Part shown: positions 16,562 to 27,482 of the stretch, in pieces
Numbering within the stretch: the first letter of the stretch is position 1
Layout of the letters: every line of letters begins with the position of its first letter
Assembly (NCBI RefSeq): GCF_015709225.1
Contig: NZ_JADNRS010000024.1
Coordinates: 1-64,000 of the forward strand
Direction of reading: 5' to 3'
DNA: 64,000 nucleotides
Source: Acholeplasma laidlawii
Lineage (GTDB): Bacteria; Bacillota_I; Bacilli_A; Acholeplasmatales; Acholeplasmataceae
Program-made: the position numbers and the translations under genes
The notes under the pieces: model-generated
What the model was told of the DNA's origin: nothing
Seen by the model: only the letters and a program-made list of their open reading frames with translations
Database searches by the model: none

Positions 16562-16753
16562 TTAATCTTCTTTCTTAACTTTTTTAGCTAATACTAATTG
16601 ACCTTTATAATAGCCACTGTTTGGAGTGACTCTGTGTGGTAAGGTAAATTCTCCTGTTTGTGGATCAACTACGATTGTTGGAGTCTTTAACTTATAGTGT
16701 GAACGACGACGGCGTTTTCTTCCTTTACTTTGTCTTCTAAATGGAACTGCCAT
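16562..16753 (-). CDS. rpmF: 50S ribosomal protein L32, cysteine-free form
   Basis: 63 residues. The basic N-terminus [19 protein letters not shown] and the core LPHRV---SGYYKG are diagnostic of L32. The usual zinc-binding CxxC pairs are replaced ([20 protein letters not shown]), so this is a zinc-independent form. It directly follows yceD, the conserved arrangement in many bacteria. Ribosome site GGAGGTGA. Confidence 0.96.
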
Positions 16754-16766
16754 GTGTATTCACCTC

Positions 16767-17201
16767 CTAATCTTTATATTTTTCTTTTAAACTATTAAAA
16801 GCCGGGTGGGTTTTCTTGGGTTCTTCAAAGTCACTAGGGTTTGCAGATTCATGATACACATTTGGTTCTTTGTGTAAAAGTATTTCTGCAAAGATGACTT
16901 CATCCAAGTCTATGATGTCTATTGGTACATAATCATAGATTTCCAAATCATTTGAAAAGAGTATTTCTGTATCAAATGATAGAGGGTATGTTACAGGTTT
17001 TAGTGTGTATGTACATTTTTGTACCACTTCAAGTGTAACGGTTAAATTAAATGTAACTTCATCATACTTACGATAAATTGTGCCTTTTACGTTTACATTA
17101 TTTAATGAAATGATATCAGTTGCATCATCGATAAGATAATTTAAGTCAAATAGACTATCAATTAAGGTTTTAGATTCAAGTAGTTTAGTTTCTATTTTCA
17201 T
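16767..17201 (-). CDS. yceD: YceD/DUF177 family protein
   Basis: 144 residues when started at the ATG with the GAGGTGAT ribosome site five bases before it; an upstream ATG would add 17 residues without a ribosome site. The DUF177 pattern is present as the central segment VTLEVVQKCTYTLKPVTYPL, where a cysteine pair is common in the family but only one is present. Downstream lies rpmF, as in most bacteria. In plants and bacteria YceD homologues affect 23S rRNA accumulation; the biochemical role is unknown. Confidence 0.88.
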   Translation of the reverse strand: MKIETKLLESKTLIDSLFDLNYLIDDATDIISLNNVNVKGTIYRKYDEVTFNLTVTLEVVQKCTYTLKPVTYPLSFDTEILFSNDLEIYDYVPIDIIDLDEVIFAEILLHKEPNVYHESANPSDFEEPKKTHPAFNSLKEKYKD

Positions 17202-17223
17202 ACATATCACCTCAACCTGGTTA

Positions 17224-17252
17224 ATTATATTAAATAACCCTTCATAAGTCAA
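17224..17252 (-). promoter_or_regulatory. Sigma-A promoter of yceD-rpmF
   Basis: TTGACT (17247-17252) and TATAAT (17224-17229) on the minus strand, with exactly 17 bases between them. Confidence 0.85.
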
Positions 17253-17319
17253 TTAGTTTTAGCCATTTTATCATAAAAATAGTAATTATGTTATAACCAA
17301 TTGACCTATGAACTCTAAT

Positions 17320-18318
17320 TTAGTTATTTGTCTCTATAAAAGCATTATCAAAGAGTGATAAGATATCTTCATTTCTAGCGTTTAAAATGATTTTATCTAC
17401 TTCGATACTCATTAATATTTCTTTAATGGATGCATAACTCCAAACTTGATTTAAAAATGGTTTTTCAAGGGATTTTAAGTCTTCTTTTACTTCAAAGAAA
17501 TCTCCTATGATATCTACGTTTTGAATTATACCTGATTTGATATTAAAACGCATATCGATATGTCCCCAATCAAAGCGTTTAGATATCTTTTGAGTATACT
17601 CTGGTTGAGAACGATATAACCACTCCGGACTTGAATAAAACTCTGCATCTTTTTTGAGTTGCTCAATTTCTTCTTGATTAATTTCATAGACGGTAGTTGT
17701 CAATTCCTTTTCAAGATAATCAACTAATTCATCATGAGCCATACCATTTAAATAAGGTTTTAGATTGTTTACACGACTTCTTACGCTTGCAATACCTTTA
17801 GAAATAAGTTTCTCATCTGGCGGATTTAGTGAACGTACCATCGTTTCAATATCTAAATCATACATCATAGTTCCATGCATTAACATACCATATTTGTTTT
17901 GTAAGAATGCATTACCTGATACCTTCTTACCATCTAATAAGATATCATTTCTACCACTAAACTCTAGGTTAACCCCTAGTTTTTTAAATGCATCTGTGAT
18001 TTTTACTAAGTAATTTTTAAACGAGAAATTTTGTCCTCTTCTTTTAGTGATGATTGTAAACATGGTGTTATTTTCATCTGCATATACAGAACCACCACCC
18101 GTTGGTCTTCTAAAGAATTTCACATTATGTTCTTTGACATATGGAATATTAATCTCATTTTCAATGACTTGGTTTTTACCTGAAACAATGCCTTTTATTC
18201 TCCAGGTGAAGAAATAGGTTTCATCGTCTTTAAGTAAATGTTCTAATACATATTTTTCTAATGCAAAATAAAAGTACGGTTCTAAATTACCTTCATTATG
18301 GTGTTTTATAAGTATCAT
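17320..18318 (-). CDS. lplA: Lipoate-protein ligase A
   Basis: 332 residues. RRPTGGGSVYADENN (about residues 71-85) is the lipoyl-binding RRxxGGG motif and DGKKVSGNA (about 130-138) holds the catalytic lysine. The C-terminal 90 residues match the small accessory domain of bacterial LplA. The enzyme activates lipoate with ATP and attaches it to lipoyl domains of 2-oxoacid dehydrogenases or GcvH; this organism would scavenge lipoate. Single gene, ribosome site GGAAGTGG, terminator of the heat-shock operon just upstream. Confidence 0.93.
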   Translation of the reverse strand: MILIKHHNEGNLEPYFYFALEKYVLEHLLKDDETYFFTWRIKGIVSGKNQVIENEINIPYVKEHNVKFFRRPTGGGSVYADENNTMFTIITKRRGQNFSFKNYLVKITDAFKKLGVNLEFSGRNDILLDGKKVSGNAFLQNKYGMLMHGTMMYDLDIETMVRSLNPPDEKLISKGIASVRSRVNNLKPYLNGMAHDELVDYLEKELTTTVYEINQEEIEQLKKDAEFYSSPEWLYRSQPEYTQKISKRFDWGHIDMRFNIKSGIIQNVDIIGDFFEVKEDLKSLEKPFLNQVWSYASIKEILMSIEVDKIILNARNEDILSLFDNAFIETNN

Positions 18319-18349
18319 TTTACCACTTCCTTCCTTTATCCATTATAAA

Positions 18350-18373
18350 ACAAAAAGAGGAAAAATCCTCTTA
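18350..18373 (-). terminator. Terminator of the hrcA-grpE-dnaK-dnaJ operon
   Basis: AAGAGGA pairs with TCCTCTT followed by TTTTTG on the minus strand. The stem includes the dnaJ stop codon. Confidence 0.8.
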
Positions 18374-19480
18374 ATTTGTAAAGAATGATTTGAATTTATC
18401 CCAACCAGATTTCTTTCTTGGGGAATCCAGTTTACTTAACTGTTCAAATAATTTCTTTTCCTCACTAGATAAGTTTTTAGGTGTCTCAATATTAACGATC
18501 ACGTGTTGATCACCTGTCTTACCAGTTCTTGGATCTTTTGTGCCCTTATTTTTTAGTTTAAGTTCAGTACCAGATTGAATACCTGCAGGTATGGTTAATT
18601 CTACTTCACCATAAATTGTCGGTATATCAATTTTATCTCCAAGTGCAGCTTGTGTAAATGTAATTGGTACATCTAAAATGATATCTGAACCACGTCGTTT
18701 AAATACTTTATGTGGTTTTACTCTAAATGTAATATATAGGTCACCTGATTCAGCACCTTTTCTACCACCATTACCATAACTTGGTACACGTAATGTCATT
18801 TCATTATCCACGCCAGCAGGCACTTTTACATCCACTGTTTTTTTAGTCTTAACACGTCCAGCACCGGAACAAACATGACATTTGTTATCAATTGTTTGAC
18901 CTTCACCTTGACATTGTGGACATACTTGTTGACTTCTCATCGTTCCAAACATGGTGCGTTGGTCTACGTTAATAAATCCTTGGCCATGACACTTGCTACA
19001 TGTATGAACATCTTTTGAACTTTCTGCACCAGAGCCATGACAGTGACCACAATCTTGAGTGATATCCACAGAAACATTTTTAGTTGTACCTAAAACAGCT
19101 TCCATAAAATCGATTGTCATACGCATATTTAAATCTTCACCGACATTCGATGTTTGACGTGTTCTACGTGTTTGTCCACCACCAAAGAATTGGCTAATAA
19201 TGTCATCAAAGCCACCAAATCCACCAAATCCACCACCAGCACCACCAAATGGATCTTGTCCGGTACCAGCATGGCCAAATCTATCATATTGCGCCTTTTT
19301 ATTTGAATCATTTAATACATCATAGGCTTCTTGAACTTCTTTAAATTTTGCCTCAGCATCTTTTTCTTTTGATACGTCAGGGTGATATTTTTTAGCTAAA
19401 CTTCTGTAAGCTTTTTTAATTTCGTCTTGAGATGCACTTTTTGATATACCTAGCACATCATAATAATCTCTTTTTGCCAT
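18371..19480 (-). CDS. dnaJ: Chaperone protein DnaJ
   Basis: 369 residues with full type I layout: J domain with HPD (residues 1-70), Gly/Phe-rich region (about 75-105), four CxxCxGxG zinc repeats (about 140-210, starting CGHCHGSG and CSKCHGQG) and the two beta-barrel substrate domains. It stimulates DnaK ATPase and hands over unfolded clients. Last gene of the heat-shock operon; a strong hairpin separates it from dnaK and may lower its expression. Ribosome site AAGGAAGCG. Confidence 0.97.
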   Translation of the reverse strand: MAKRDYYDVLGISKSASQDEIKKAYRSLAKKYHPDVSKEKDAEAKFKEVQEAYDVLNDSNKKAQYDRFGHAGTGQDPFGGAGGGFGGFGGFDDIISQFFGGGQTRRTRQTSNVGEDLNMRMTIDFMEAVLGTTKNVSVDITQDCGHCHGSGAESSKDVHTCSKCHGQGFINVDQRTMFGTMRSQQVCPQCQGEGQTIDNKCHVCSGAGRVKTKKTVDVKVPAGVDNEMTLRVPSYGNGGRKGAESGDLYITFRVKPHKVFKRRGSDIILDVPITFTQAALGDKIDIPTIYGEVELTIPAGIQSGTELKLKNKGTKDPRTGKTGDQHVIVNIETPKNLSSEEKKLFEQLSKLDSPRKKSGWDKFKSFFTN

Positions 19481-19503
19481 AATTATCGCTTCCTTATGTT
19501 AGT

Positions 19504-19535
19504 CAAATAGGAAAGTGTTTATACTTTCCTATTTG
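19504..19535 (-). terminator. Strong hairpin between dnaK and dnaJ (possible partial terminator)
   Basis: A perfect 13-bp stem, CAAATAGGAAAGT with ACTTTCCTATTTG, has a six-base loop but lacks a proper T run. It could attenuate read-through to dnaJ or stabilise the dnaK message. Confidence 0.6.
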
Positions 19536-19544
19536 TCATAGTTT

Positions 19545-21933
<2,389 letters not shown>

Positions 21934-21936
21934 CTT

Positions 21937-22965
21937 CTACGTCTCCTTATTATTGTCTTTATATAGTTTTGCTAGATTTGCTGCTATGTACTCTAACAAG
22001 GGGATTACCTTTTGATAAGACATTCTTGAAGGTCCTACAAGTGCAATCGTTCCTTTTTGTTCTGAATCTATTTGATAAGGTATAGAAATGATTGTCATTT
22101 GATTCAGTGGTTTGATTTCCATATCCGATCCAAATCTTACTGAAATACCTTCATCAGTTCCAATCAACTTCACAATTTCACGGCGATCCATCATATCTAT
22201 AAAACGTTTCATGTGAGAAACATCATTAAATTCTGGTTGTTCAAAAGCATTCGTCATACCACTTAGATAGAATGAATCTGATGCGAATTTAGAAAATGCT
22301 TCGATAAATGAATCAATAATTTGACTTTGATAGCTCATAAATTGATTCAGTTCAGAAATCGCATATTCTTCTTTGAGTACTTTAAGTGCATCTTCTAGTG
22401 TTCTATTTTTAAGTAAGTCATCAAGCGTATGTATAACTTCCTTAATATCATCCATTCTCATATCATCTGATATATGAATTTGTTGGTGTTGTACATGACC
22501 TGTATCGGTTACAATAAGCATGACTGCATCTTTTAAACCAAGTGGTACCATTTCAATACGCTTAATATGGGATTGTAAGATATCTGGTCCTACCGCAACA
22601 GCTGTATAGTTAGTAAGATCAGTAAGTATTTTTAAAGCTTCTTTAATCGTGTGTTCACGACCAAGTGCTTTTTTGCTAAAGACTTCATCAATTAAAGGAA
22701 ATACTTCCGTTACATCATTATCTCTAGTCACTAAATGTTCAATATAGTAACGATAACCACGTTCAGAAGGTACTCTACCAGATGAAGTATGCATCTTTTC
22801 AAGGAAACCTAATTCTTCTAAAACTGCCATATCATATCTTAATGTAGCTGATGAGTAATTTAAGTAAGGAAGCGCCATTAAGGCTTTAGATCCTACTGGT
22901 TCACCCTTTTCAGAATACATATCAATGATTGCTTTTAAGATGAGTTTTTGTCTTGACGATATCAT
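21937..22965 (-). CDS. hrcA: Heat-inducible transcription repressor HrcA
   Basis: 342 residues from the ATG behind AAAGGGTGG. An in-frame GTG 24 bases upstream would start inside the CIRCE element and is rejected. The winged helix at the N-terminus (SSRQKLILKAIIDMYSEKGE, GSKALM) and segment SSATLRYDMAVLEELGFLEK are typical; the GAF-like core and C-terminal dimerisation part follow. HrcA binds CIRCE with GroEL as modulator. It heads the operon and represses itself. Confidence 0.95.
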   Translation of the reverse strand: MISSRQKLILKAIIDMYSEKGEPVGSKALMALPYLNYSSATLRYDMAVLEELGFLEKMHTSSGRVPSERGYRYYIEHLVTRDNDVTEVFPLIDEVFSKKALGREHTIKEALKILTDLTNYTAVAVGPDILQSHIKRIEMVPLGLKDAVMLIVTDTGHVQHQQIHISDDMRMDDIKEVIHTLDDLLKNRTLEDALKVLKEEYAISELNQFMSYQSQIIDSFIEAFSKFASDSFYLSGMTNAFEQPEFNDVSHMKRFIDMMDRREIVKLIGTDEGISVRFGSDMEIKPLNQMTIISIPYQIDSEQKGTIALVGPSRMSYQKVIPLLEYIAANLAKLYKDNNKET

Positions 22966-22978
22966 GCTTACCACCCTT

Positions 22979-23005
22979 TTAGCACTCACATTATCATAGT
23001 GCCAA
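22979..23005. promoter_or_regulatory. CIRCE element 1 (5' untranslated region of hrcA)
   Basis: TTAGCACTC, nine bases, TAGTGCCAA: the left arm is perfect and the right matches 7 of 9 of GAGTGCTAA. It lies just downstream of the transcription start and 14 bases before the ATG of hrcA. Confidence 0.9.
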
Positions 23006-23009
23006 CATC

Positions 23010-23038
23010 ATTGTATAATAAAAAAATAGCACTGTCAA
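23010..23038 (-). promoter_or_regulatory. Sigma-A promoter of the hrcA operon
   Basis: TTGACA (23033-23038) and TACAAT (23010-23015) on the minus strand, spaced 17 bases, between the two CIRCE elements. Confidence 0.88.
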
Positions 23039-23052
23039 GATTTATGTGCTAA
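23026..23052. promoter_or_regulatory. CIRCE element 2 (over the -35)
   Basis: ATAGCACTG, nine bases, ATGTGCTAA: 7 of 9 in each arm. It overlaps the -35 hexamer, so HrcA could block polymerase from both sides. Confidence 0.82.
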
Positions 23053-23123
23053 TTTTACATTTTTTACTATTTTTACATTTTTAGCATTATTTGTATGTAT
23101 ATACATAATTAATACCTTTATGA

Positions 23124-23129
23124 TATAAT
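23124..23129 (+). promoter_or_regulatory. plsY promoter (-10)
   Basis: TGATATAAT, an extended -10, lies 21 bases before the chosen ATG. No consensus -35. Confidence 0.5.
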
Positions 23130-23149
23130 CTTATTCGAGGTAAATGAAT

Positions 23150-23830
23150 ATGCAAATTTTATGGATTATAATAGCTATAATATCTTCTTACTTAATTGGT
23201 GCAATCCCGTTTGGATATATTATACCTAAGTTATTTAAAGGCATCGACATTAGGGAACATGGAAGTAAAAACGTAGGATCCACAAACGTATTACGTGTGT
23301 TGGGCGCTAAGTATGGCATACCTACATTTTTATTAGATTGTTTCAAAGGGGCACTACCAATCATTATCATTAGATATATGTTAGGTATGTCAGAATTATT
23401 CTTGATTTCAGATACTTACGATATCTCTATTGTATTTGGAGCAGCCGCTGCAATCGGACACATTAAATCCATTTACATCGGATTTAAAGGTGGTAAAGCT
23501 GTAGCAACTGGCGTAGGTGCTGTCATCGCAATTAACCCAATTATTGGGTTAAGCGGTATTGGACTATTCTTTATAGTCGCATTTTCAACAAAATATGTTT
23601 CAATTGGTTCAGTTGTTGCATCATTTTCTGTAGCAGTGATGATGTGGATTGGAGTTCTAATTAAAGAAATATGGATTCCAGTACCAAATCTAACGATATC
23701 TTATGAATCACAAATCATTAATTTAGTAGCAATATCACTTATCGTACTTCTTATTATCTATATGCATAAGAAAAACTTTATTAGATTAATGAATGGTACA
23801 GAAAATAAAATCGGTCAAAAAAAGAAGTAA
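23150..23830 (+). CDS. plsY: Acyl-phosphate:glycerol-3-phosphate acyltransferase PlsY
   Basis: 226 residues with about five membrane helices. The family motifs are SYLIGAIPFGYII, GSKNVGSTNVLRVLG (phosphate loop, about residues 36-50), the DCFKGALPI segment and GGKAVATG (about 110-117). PlsY makes lysophosphatidate from glycerol-3-phosphate and acyl-phosphate; PlsC at 14375 would do the next step. The ATG eight bases after GAGGT is preferred; the ATG six bases earlier has a ribosome site spacing of only two. Own promoter and terminator, divergent from the heat-shock operon. Confidence 0.95.
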   Translation: MQILWIIIAIISSYLIGAIPFGYIIPKLFKGIDIREHGSKNVGSTNVLRVLGAKYGIPTFLLDCFKGALPIIIIRYMLGMSELFLISDTYDISIVFGAAAAIGHIKSIYIGFKGGKAVATGVGAVIAINPIIGLSGIGLFFIVAFSTKYVSIGSVVASFSVAVMMWIGVLIKEIWIPVPNLTISYESQIINLVAISLIVLLIIYMHKKNFIRLMNGTENKIGQKKK

Positions 23831-23854
23831 AACATCAATAAGTAATGCACCTTT

Positions 23855-23883
23855 AAGAGTTCCTAGTATGGAACTCTTTTTTT
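23855..23883 (+). terminator. plsY terminator
   Basis: AAGAGTTCC pairs with GGAACTCTT and is followed by TTTTT. Confidence 0.88.
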
Positions 23884-23909
23884 ATAGTAAATTTCTTAAT
23901 GTTATTTTA

Positions 23910-23939
23910 TTGATAATAGTGTATGTCATACAGTGTAAT
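23910..23939 (+). promoter_or_regulatory. Promoter and candidate PadR operator
   Basis: TTGATA and TGTAAT are 18 bases apart. Between them lies the 13-bp palindrome TGTATGTCATACA (23920-23932), of the ATGT/ACAT style bound by PadR proteins. Confidence 0.55.
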
Positions 23940-23960
23940 TAAAAATGAAGGGAGCATACT

Positions 23961-24293
23961 ATGGAAAACATTACAAATAATTTAATTATGGAATTAAAAC
24001 GAGGTACCCAAATTATATTTGTTTTAAACTCATTAAAAGAAAGTCAGTATGGATATTCTTTACTTGCGCAATTAGAAACTCAAAATGTATCTATTGAAGC
24101 TGGAACACTTTATCCCTTGCTCCGTAGATTAGAGGAACAAGGCTTACTTGATTCCACTTGGGATACAACCGAATCTAGACCAAGAAAGTACTATAAGATC
24201 AATCAAACGGGTATTAAAGTGTTAGAAAGCTTAAAAGAAGCTTGGTTACAAATTGAAAAACAAATGAGTAGTTTATTTAAGGAGGATAAATAG
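23961..24293 (+). CDS. PadR-family transcriptional regulator
   Basis: 110 residues of the short PadR type. The winged helix shows YGYSLLAQLE, EAGTLYPLLRRLEEQGLL (about residues 48-65) and the wing SRPRKYYKINQTG. Ribosome site AAGGGAGC. It lies directly before a membrane protein with an HAAS-type N-terminus, a pairing often seen in Firmicutes in which PadR controls a membrane partner. A palindrome in its own promoter suggests autoregulation. Confidence 0.9.
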   Translation: MENITNNLIMELKRGTQIIFVLNSLKESQYGYSLLAQLETQNVSIEAGTLYPLLRRLEEQGLLDSTWDTTESRPRKYYKINQTGIKVLESLKEAWLQIEKQMSSLFKEDK

Positions 24294-25316
24294 ATGGATA
24301 AAATGATTGAAAAATATATATATTCTGTCACACGCCGTTGTCCAGAAGCAAAACGTGATGATATAAAAAAAGAACTTGAGGCTAACATTATGGATATGCT
24401 GCAAAGTTACCCAAATTATACTAATGACGATATTGAAGAGGTACTACATAAGATAGGTCATCCAATGGATGTTGCATATCAATATCATTCAAGTGCTAAT
24501 TATGTTGTTGACCCTAGATTTTATGAGGATTATAAACTGAGTTTAAAACTAGCACTTATATTTTCTACTATACTTGCAGTTATCACTGCAATTATAGCTT
24601 CTTTAACAGAACTGGATGTAAATCAACCTGGGGCGATTGTTGGCATGTTAATAGGGCATATTACTGGTAATGTATTATCTTTTGGATTTAGTGTCTTTTC
24701 TATCATCACCATAGCTTTTTGGTCCTATAAAATACCAAGTATTAAGGAAAAGATAGATAAAAGATTAAATGACTGGAAGGTTAAAGACTTAGCTGATGTA
24801 CCTAGATTTGAACCAGATGATCAATTAAAATCCAGGGTAAAGATTTTAATCGAATTGATATTTGTTACAATATTTTTAATCACCTTTGGTACTTTATTTA
24901 TTGTATATTATGAGACCATCTTTGTTTTACATATTAACGGTGAAACTTCTCAATTCTTTAATAGTGATTTTAAAGGCATAATGACCTTCTTCATTATATC
25001 CTCTACTATCCTTACAATACTTTCTTATCTATATAGATTTTATGAAGGTAAAGAATCCTTTTACACCTTATTATTTAGTACAATCTCAGAGTTTTATGGT
25101 TCCTTATTCTTAGTTGCTATATTACTTCTACCAAATCTCATACTTCCTCAAAATTTTGTGATGTTTGCAAACTACTTTGAAACAAGTCTACATACTATTA
25201 CAAACATCGCCAATATCATTTTGTTCGTTATCATTAGCATCATCTTACTAACAAGTTTTATCTCATACTTTAGACGTTGGATTAAATACTTTAAAACACG
25301 CAATGTAAAACGATAA
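24294..25316 (+). CDS. HAAS-domain membrane protein, PadR partner
   Basis: 340 residues. Residues 1-75 are a soluble helical region of the HAAS type (EKYIYSVTRRCPEAKRDDIKK, then EEVLHKIGHPMDVAYQY). The rest has about six hydrophobic helices, the first around residues 82-105. Its ATG follows the PadR stop at once. Families with this layout are inferred to sense or respond to envelope stress together with PadR regulators, but no enzymatic motif is visible and the real function is unknown. Confidence 0.78.
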   Translation: MDKMIEKYIYSVTRRCPEAKRDDIKKELEANIMDMLQSYPNYTNDDIEEVLHKIGHPMDVAYQYHSSANYVVDPRFYEDYKLSLKLALIFSTILAVITAIIASLTELDVNQPGAIVGMLIGHITGNVLSFGFSVFSIITIAFWSYKIPSIKEKIDKRLNDWKVKDLADVPRFEPDDQLKSRVKILIELIFVTIFLITFGTLFIVYYETIFVLHINGETSQFFNSDFKGIMTFFIISSTILTILSYLYRFYEGKESFYTLLFSTISEFYGSLFLVAILLLPNLILPQNFVMFANYFETSLHTITNIANIILFVIISIILLTSFISYFRRWIKYFKTRNVKR

Positions 25317-25324
25317 TTTACCAT

Positions 25325-25353
25325 AAAAGACATATATAAAATGTCTTTTTTGT
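25325..25353 (+). terminator. Terminator of the PadR-HAAS operon
   Basis: AAAAGACAT pairs with ATGTCTTTT, followed by T residues. Confidence 0.8.
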
Positions 25354-25380
25354 TTATGATTTTTATCTGTTTACCACTTA

Positions 25381-25389
25381 TGCTATAAT
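25381..25389 (+). promoter_or_regulatory. Extended -10 promoter of the MFS gene
   Basis: TGCTATAAT lies 24 bases before the ATG. Confidence 0.55.
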
Positions 25390-25412
25390 GACATTTGCGA
25401 GTGTGAAGATAT

Positions 25413-26648
25413 ATGAAAAAGTTTATGTTGTTCTATCTAATTATATATTTTGTACAAGGTATTGTAACCAACCTACACCACCCACTAATGCCTTACTATG
25501 TCAAAGATATAGAGGTACCGAACTTTATGTTTGGTTTTTTCTTTTCATTTATGAATTTAGGGATGATGTTTGGTGGACCATTCTGGGGTAATTTAGCAGA
25601 TCATAATAAGAAAAAGATAAGTTTGATAGTCGGTATTCTTATCTACGGTGTGATGCAAATCTTATTTGGCTTAGGTCATGTATTTGATATGTGGACCTTA
25701 AGTGCATTTAGATTGATTAGTGGGTTTGGTATGGCTGCAGCATTAACCATTCTAACAGGAGAAATGATTATTACCTCAGATAAAGATAAACGCGCTAAAA
25801 ACATTGCTTTTGGTGCTGCTGCAGTTGGTCTAGGTGGTGCAATTGGTCAATTTCTAGGTGGATTTATTCATACAAACTCCTTCTTTATAAAGGTATTAAG
25901 AACAGACATATTCTTCAATGCCTTTCTCTTACAAGGTATTAGTGTAGGATTCTTTGCATTATTAATTGCTATATGGTTTAAACCTAGAAAGACAGTTGTT
26001 GATCCAAATAAAAAGCGCGTTCAGTTTTGGGAAGGATTTAAGGAAGTTCGACATATCAAGCCTGAACTCTTATATTTCTTGATTGCTCTAACACTTATAA
26101 CGATTGCTTCTACTAATGTAGAAAAATACTTAGATGTTTATTTTAATGATTTAGGCTTCCTAGCCAACGAACTTGGTAATTTCAAAATGATAGTAGGTGT
26201 AGTTTCCTTATTATCAGGCATCATTTTAGTACCGCTATTTATGAGGATAAAACATAGATTAAAACTAATTAGTGTATTTCAAATCATAAGTGCAGTTCTT
26301 ATCTTTACAGTATTTAGATCAAGTAGTAGTACATTCCTTATACTTTTATATACAATGTACATGGCTTATATAGCAATCAAGGCTAGCTTTACACCACTAG
26401 AACAAGACCACATCTCTAAATTTTCAGGTAATCATAATGTTGCTACCACATTAGGTATTAGACAATCATTTTACTCAATCGGCACCATCATTGGACCAAT
26501 CTTCGGTGCGTTCTTGTATGATTACAGTCCCAGGTTACTATTTGATACATCCGTAGTATTCTTCCTCATTTCTTTAGTACTTATTTTCATAAGTAATCAT
26601 TATAGAAAAAGAGATTTTATACAAAATACAGTAAACTCAAATATATAA
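25413..26648 (+). CDS. MFS transporter
   Basis: 411 residues with about 12 hydrophobic helices. The first loop carries GNLADHNKKK, a variant of the MFS signature GxLADRxGRR, and the sixth helix region has a long cytoplasmic loop (WFKPRKTVVDPNKKRVQF) dividing two halves. It resembles drug/efflux-type MFS proteins such as MdtG/TetA relatives, but the cargo cannot be told. Single gene with its own promoter and a shared bidirectional terminator. Confidence 0.85.
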   Translation: MKKFMLFYLIIYFVQGIVTNLHHPLMPYYVKDIEVPNFMFGFFFSFMNLGMMFGGPFWGNLADHNKKKISLIVGILIYGVMQILFGLGHVFDMWTLSAFRLISGFGMAAALTILTGEMIITSDKDKRAKNIAFGAAAVGLGGAIGQFLGGFIHTNSFFIKVLRTDIFFNAFLLQGISVGFFALLIAIWFKPRKTVVDPNKKRVQFWEGFKEVRHIKPELLYFLIALTLITIASTNVEKYLDVYFNDLGFLANELGNFKMIVGVVSLLSGIILVPLFMRIKHRLKLISVFQIISAVLIFTVFRSSSSTFLILLYTMYMAYIAIKASFTPLEQDHISKFSGNHNVATTLGIRQSFYSIGTIIGPIFGAFLYDYSPRLLFDTSVVFFLISLVLIFISNHYRKRDFIQNTVNSNI

Positions 26649-26678
26649 AAGGTTCCGCATAACTTGCGGAACCTTTTT
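26647..26678. terminator. Bidirectional terminator between MFS and lipase genes
   Basis: AAAAGGTTCCGCA pairs with TGCGGAACCTTTT, flanked by A and T runs. Confidence 0.9.
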
Positions 26679-26692
26679 CATGAACAGTGTAA

Positions 26693-27472
26693 TTAAATTT
26701 GATTATTAAGCCAAGAAACTATTTCATCTACCACTTTTTCTGTGACTGTATCATAATTTAAATTATGATACCCACCTTCAATGATAACTAACTTTTTATC
26801 ATTATACTTAATACTTTCAAAGAAGTGTTTTGACATCTGCGAACTTACTAATTTATCTTCTGAACCGTGTAAGATCAGGACTGGCTTTTTGTAATCAAGA
26901 ATACATTTTTCGATATGCTTAGTACCTACTTTAAGTATTTGTATAATTAATCTAAAAGTAAAATGTTTTAAAGCATAAGGATCAACATTATCAGATGGAG
27001 GAAAATGAGATAATCTTGTATCTGCAAAGTTTGTCTTTAATTTGTATGATCCAAATAAGAAACTAGGAAGTAAACTCTTAAGATCTAATCTTTGTGCACT
27101 TGTTGGACTAGACATAATAATAGTTCCATCAAAGTTATCATAAAGTGTTGCATATACTTTTGTGATAATGCCTCCCATGGAGTGTCCTAATAAGAATATA
27201 GGTCCATCATATACTTTTTTAGTTTGTTCTACGAGTTCATATAAATCGGAAGTAAATTGGTAGATACTTTTAATATCACCTCTTTTACCTTGAGATTTGC
27301 CATGACCTCTAACATCATATAAAACTACAGAAAAACCAGCCTCATTGAGTAATTCTGCCATTTTTCTGTAGTATATAGAGTGTAAGGCAATGCCATGTGT
27401 AATAATGACAGTCCCTTTCGAATTATTAACATTATGATTTTCTGAATAGATTAATACTTGGTTAATTAACAT
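26693..27472 (-). CDS. Alpha/beta hydrolase, monoacylglycerol lipase-like
   Basis: 259 residues from the ATG behind AAGGTGATC; an upstream GTG in frame has no ribosome site. Motifs: oxyanion THGIALHSIYY, DVRGHGKSQGKRGD (typical of Hydrolase_4 lysophospholipase/monoglyceride lipases), nucleophile GHSMGG (about residues 95-100), acid in HGSEDKLV and histidine in GGYHNLNYD. It probably cleaves monoacyl- or lysolipids in the cytoplasm. Last gene of the T-box-led valS operon, ten bases after folC. Confidence 0.86.
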   Translation of the reverse strand: MLINQVLIYSENHNVNNSKGTVIITHGIALHSIYYRKMAELLNEAGFSVVLYDVRGHGKSQGKRGDIKSIYQFTSDLYELVEQTKKVYDGPIFLLGHSMGGIITKVYATLYDNFDGTIIMSSPTSAQRLDLKSLLPSFLFGSYKLKTNFADTRLSHFPPSDNVDPYALKHFTFRLIIQILKVGTKHIEKCILDYKKPVLILHGSEDKLVSSQMSKHFFESIKYNDKKLVIIEGGYHNLNYDTVTEKVVDEIVSWLNNQI

Positions 27473-27482
27473 ATAGATCACC

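Noticed and set aside
22966-22989. GTG start for hrcA eight codons upstream
   Set aside because: It lies inside the CIRCE element and lacks a ribosome site; the ATG at 22965 has AAAGGGTGG correctly spaced.
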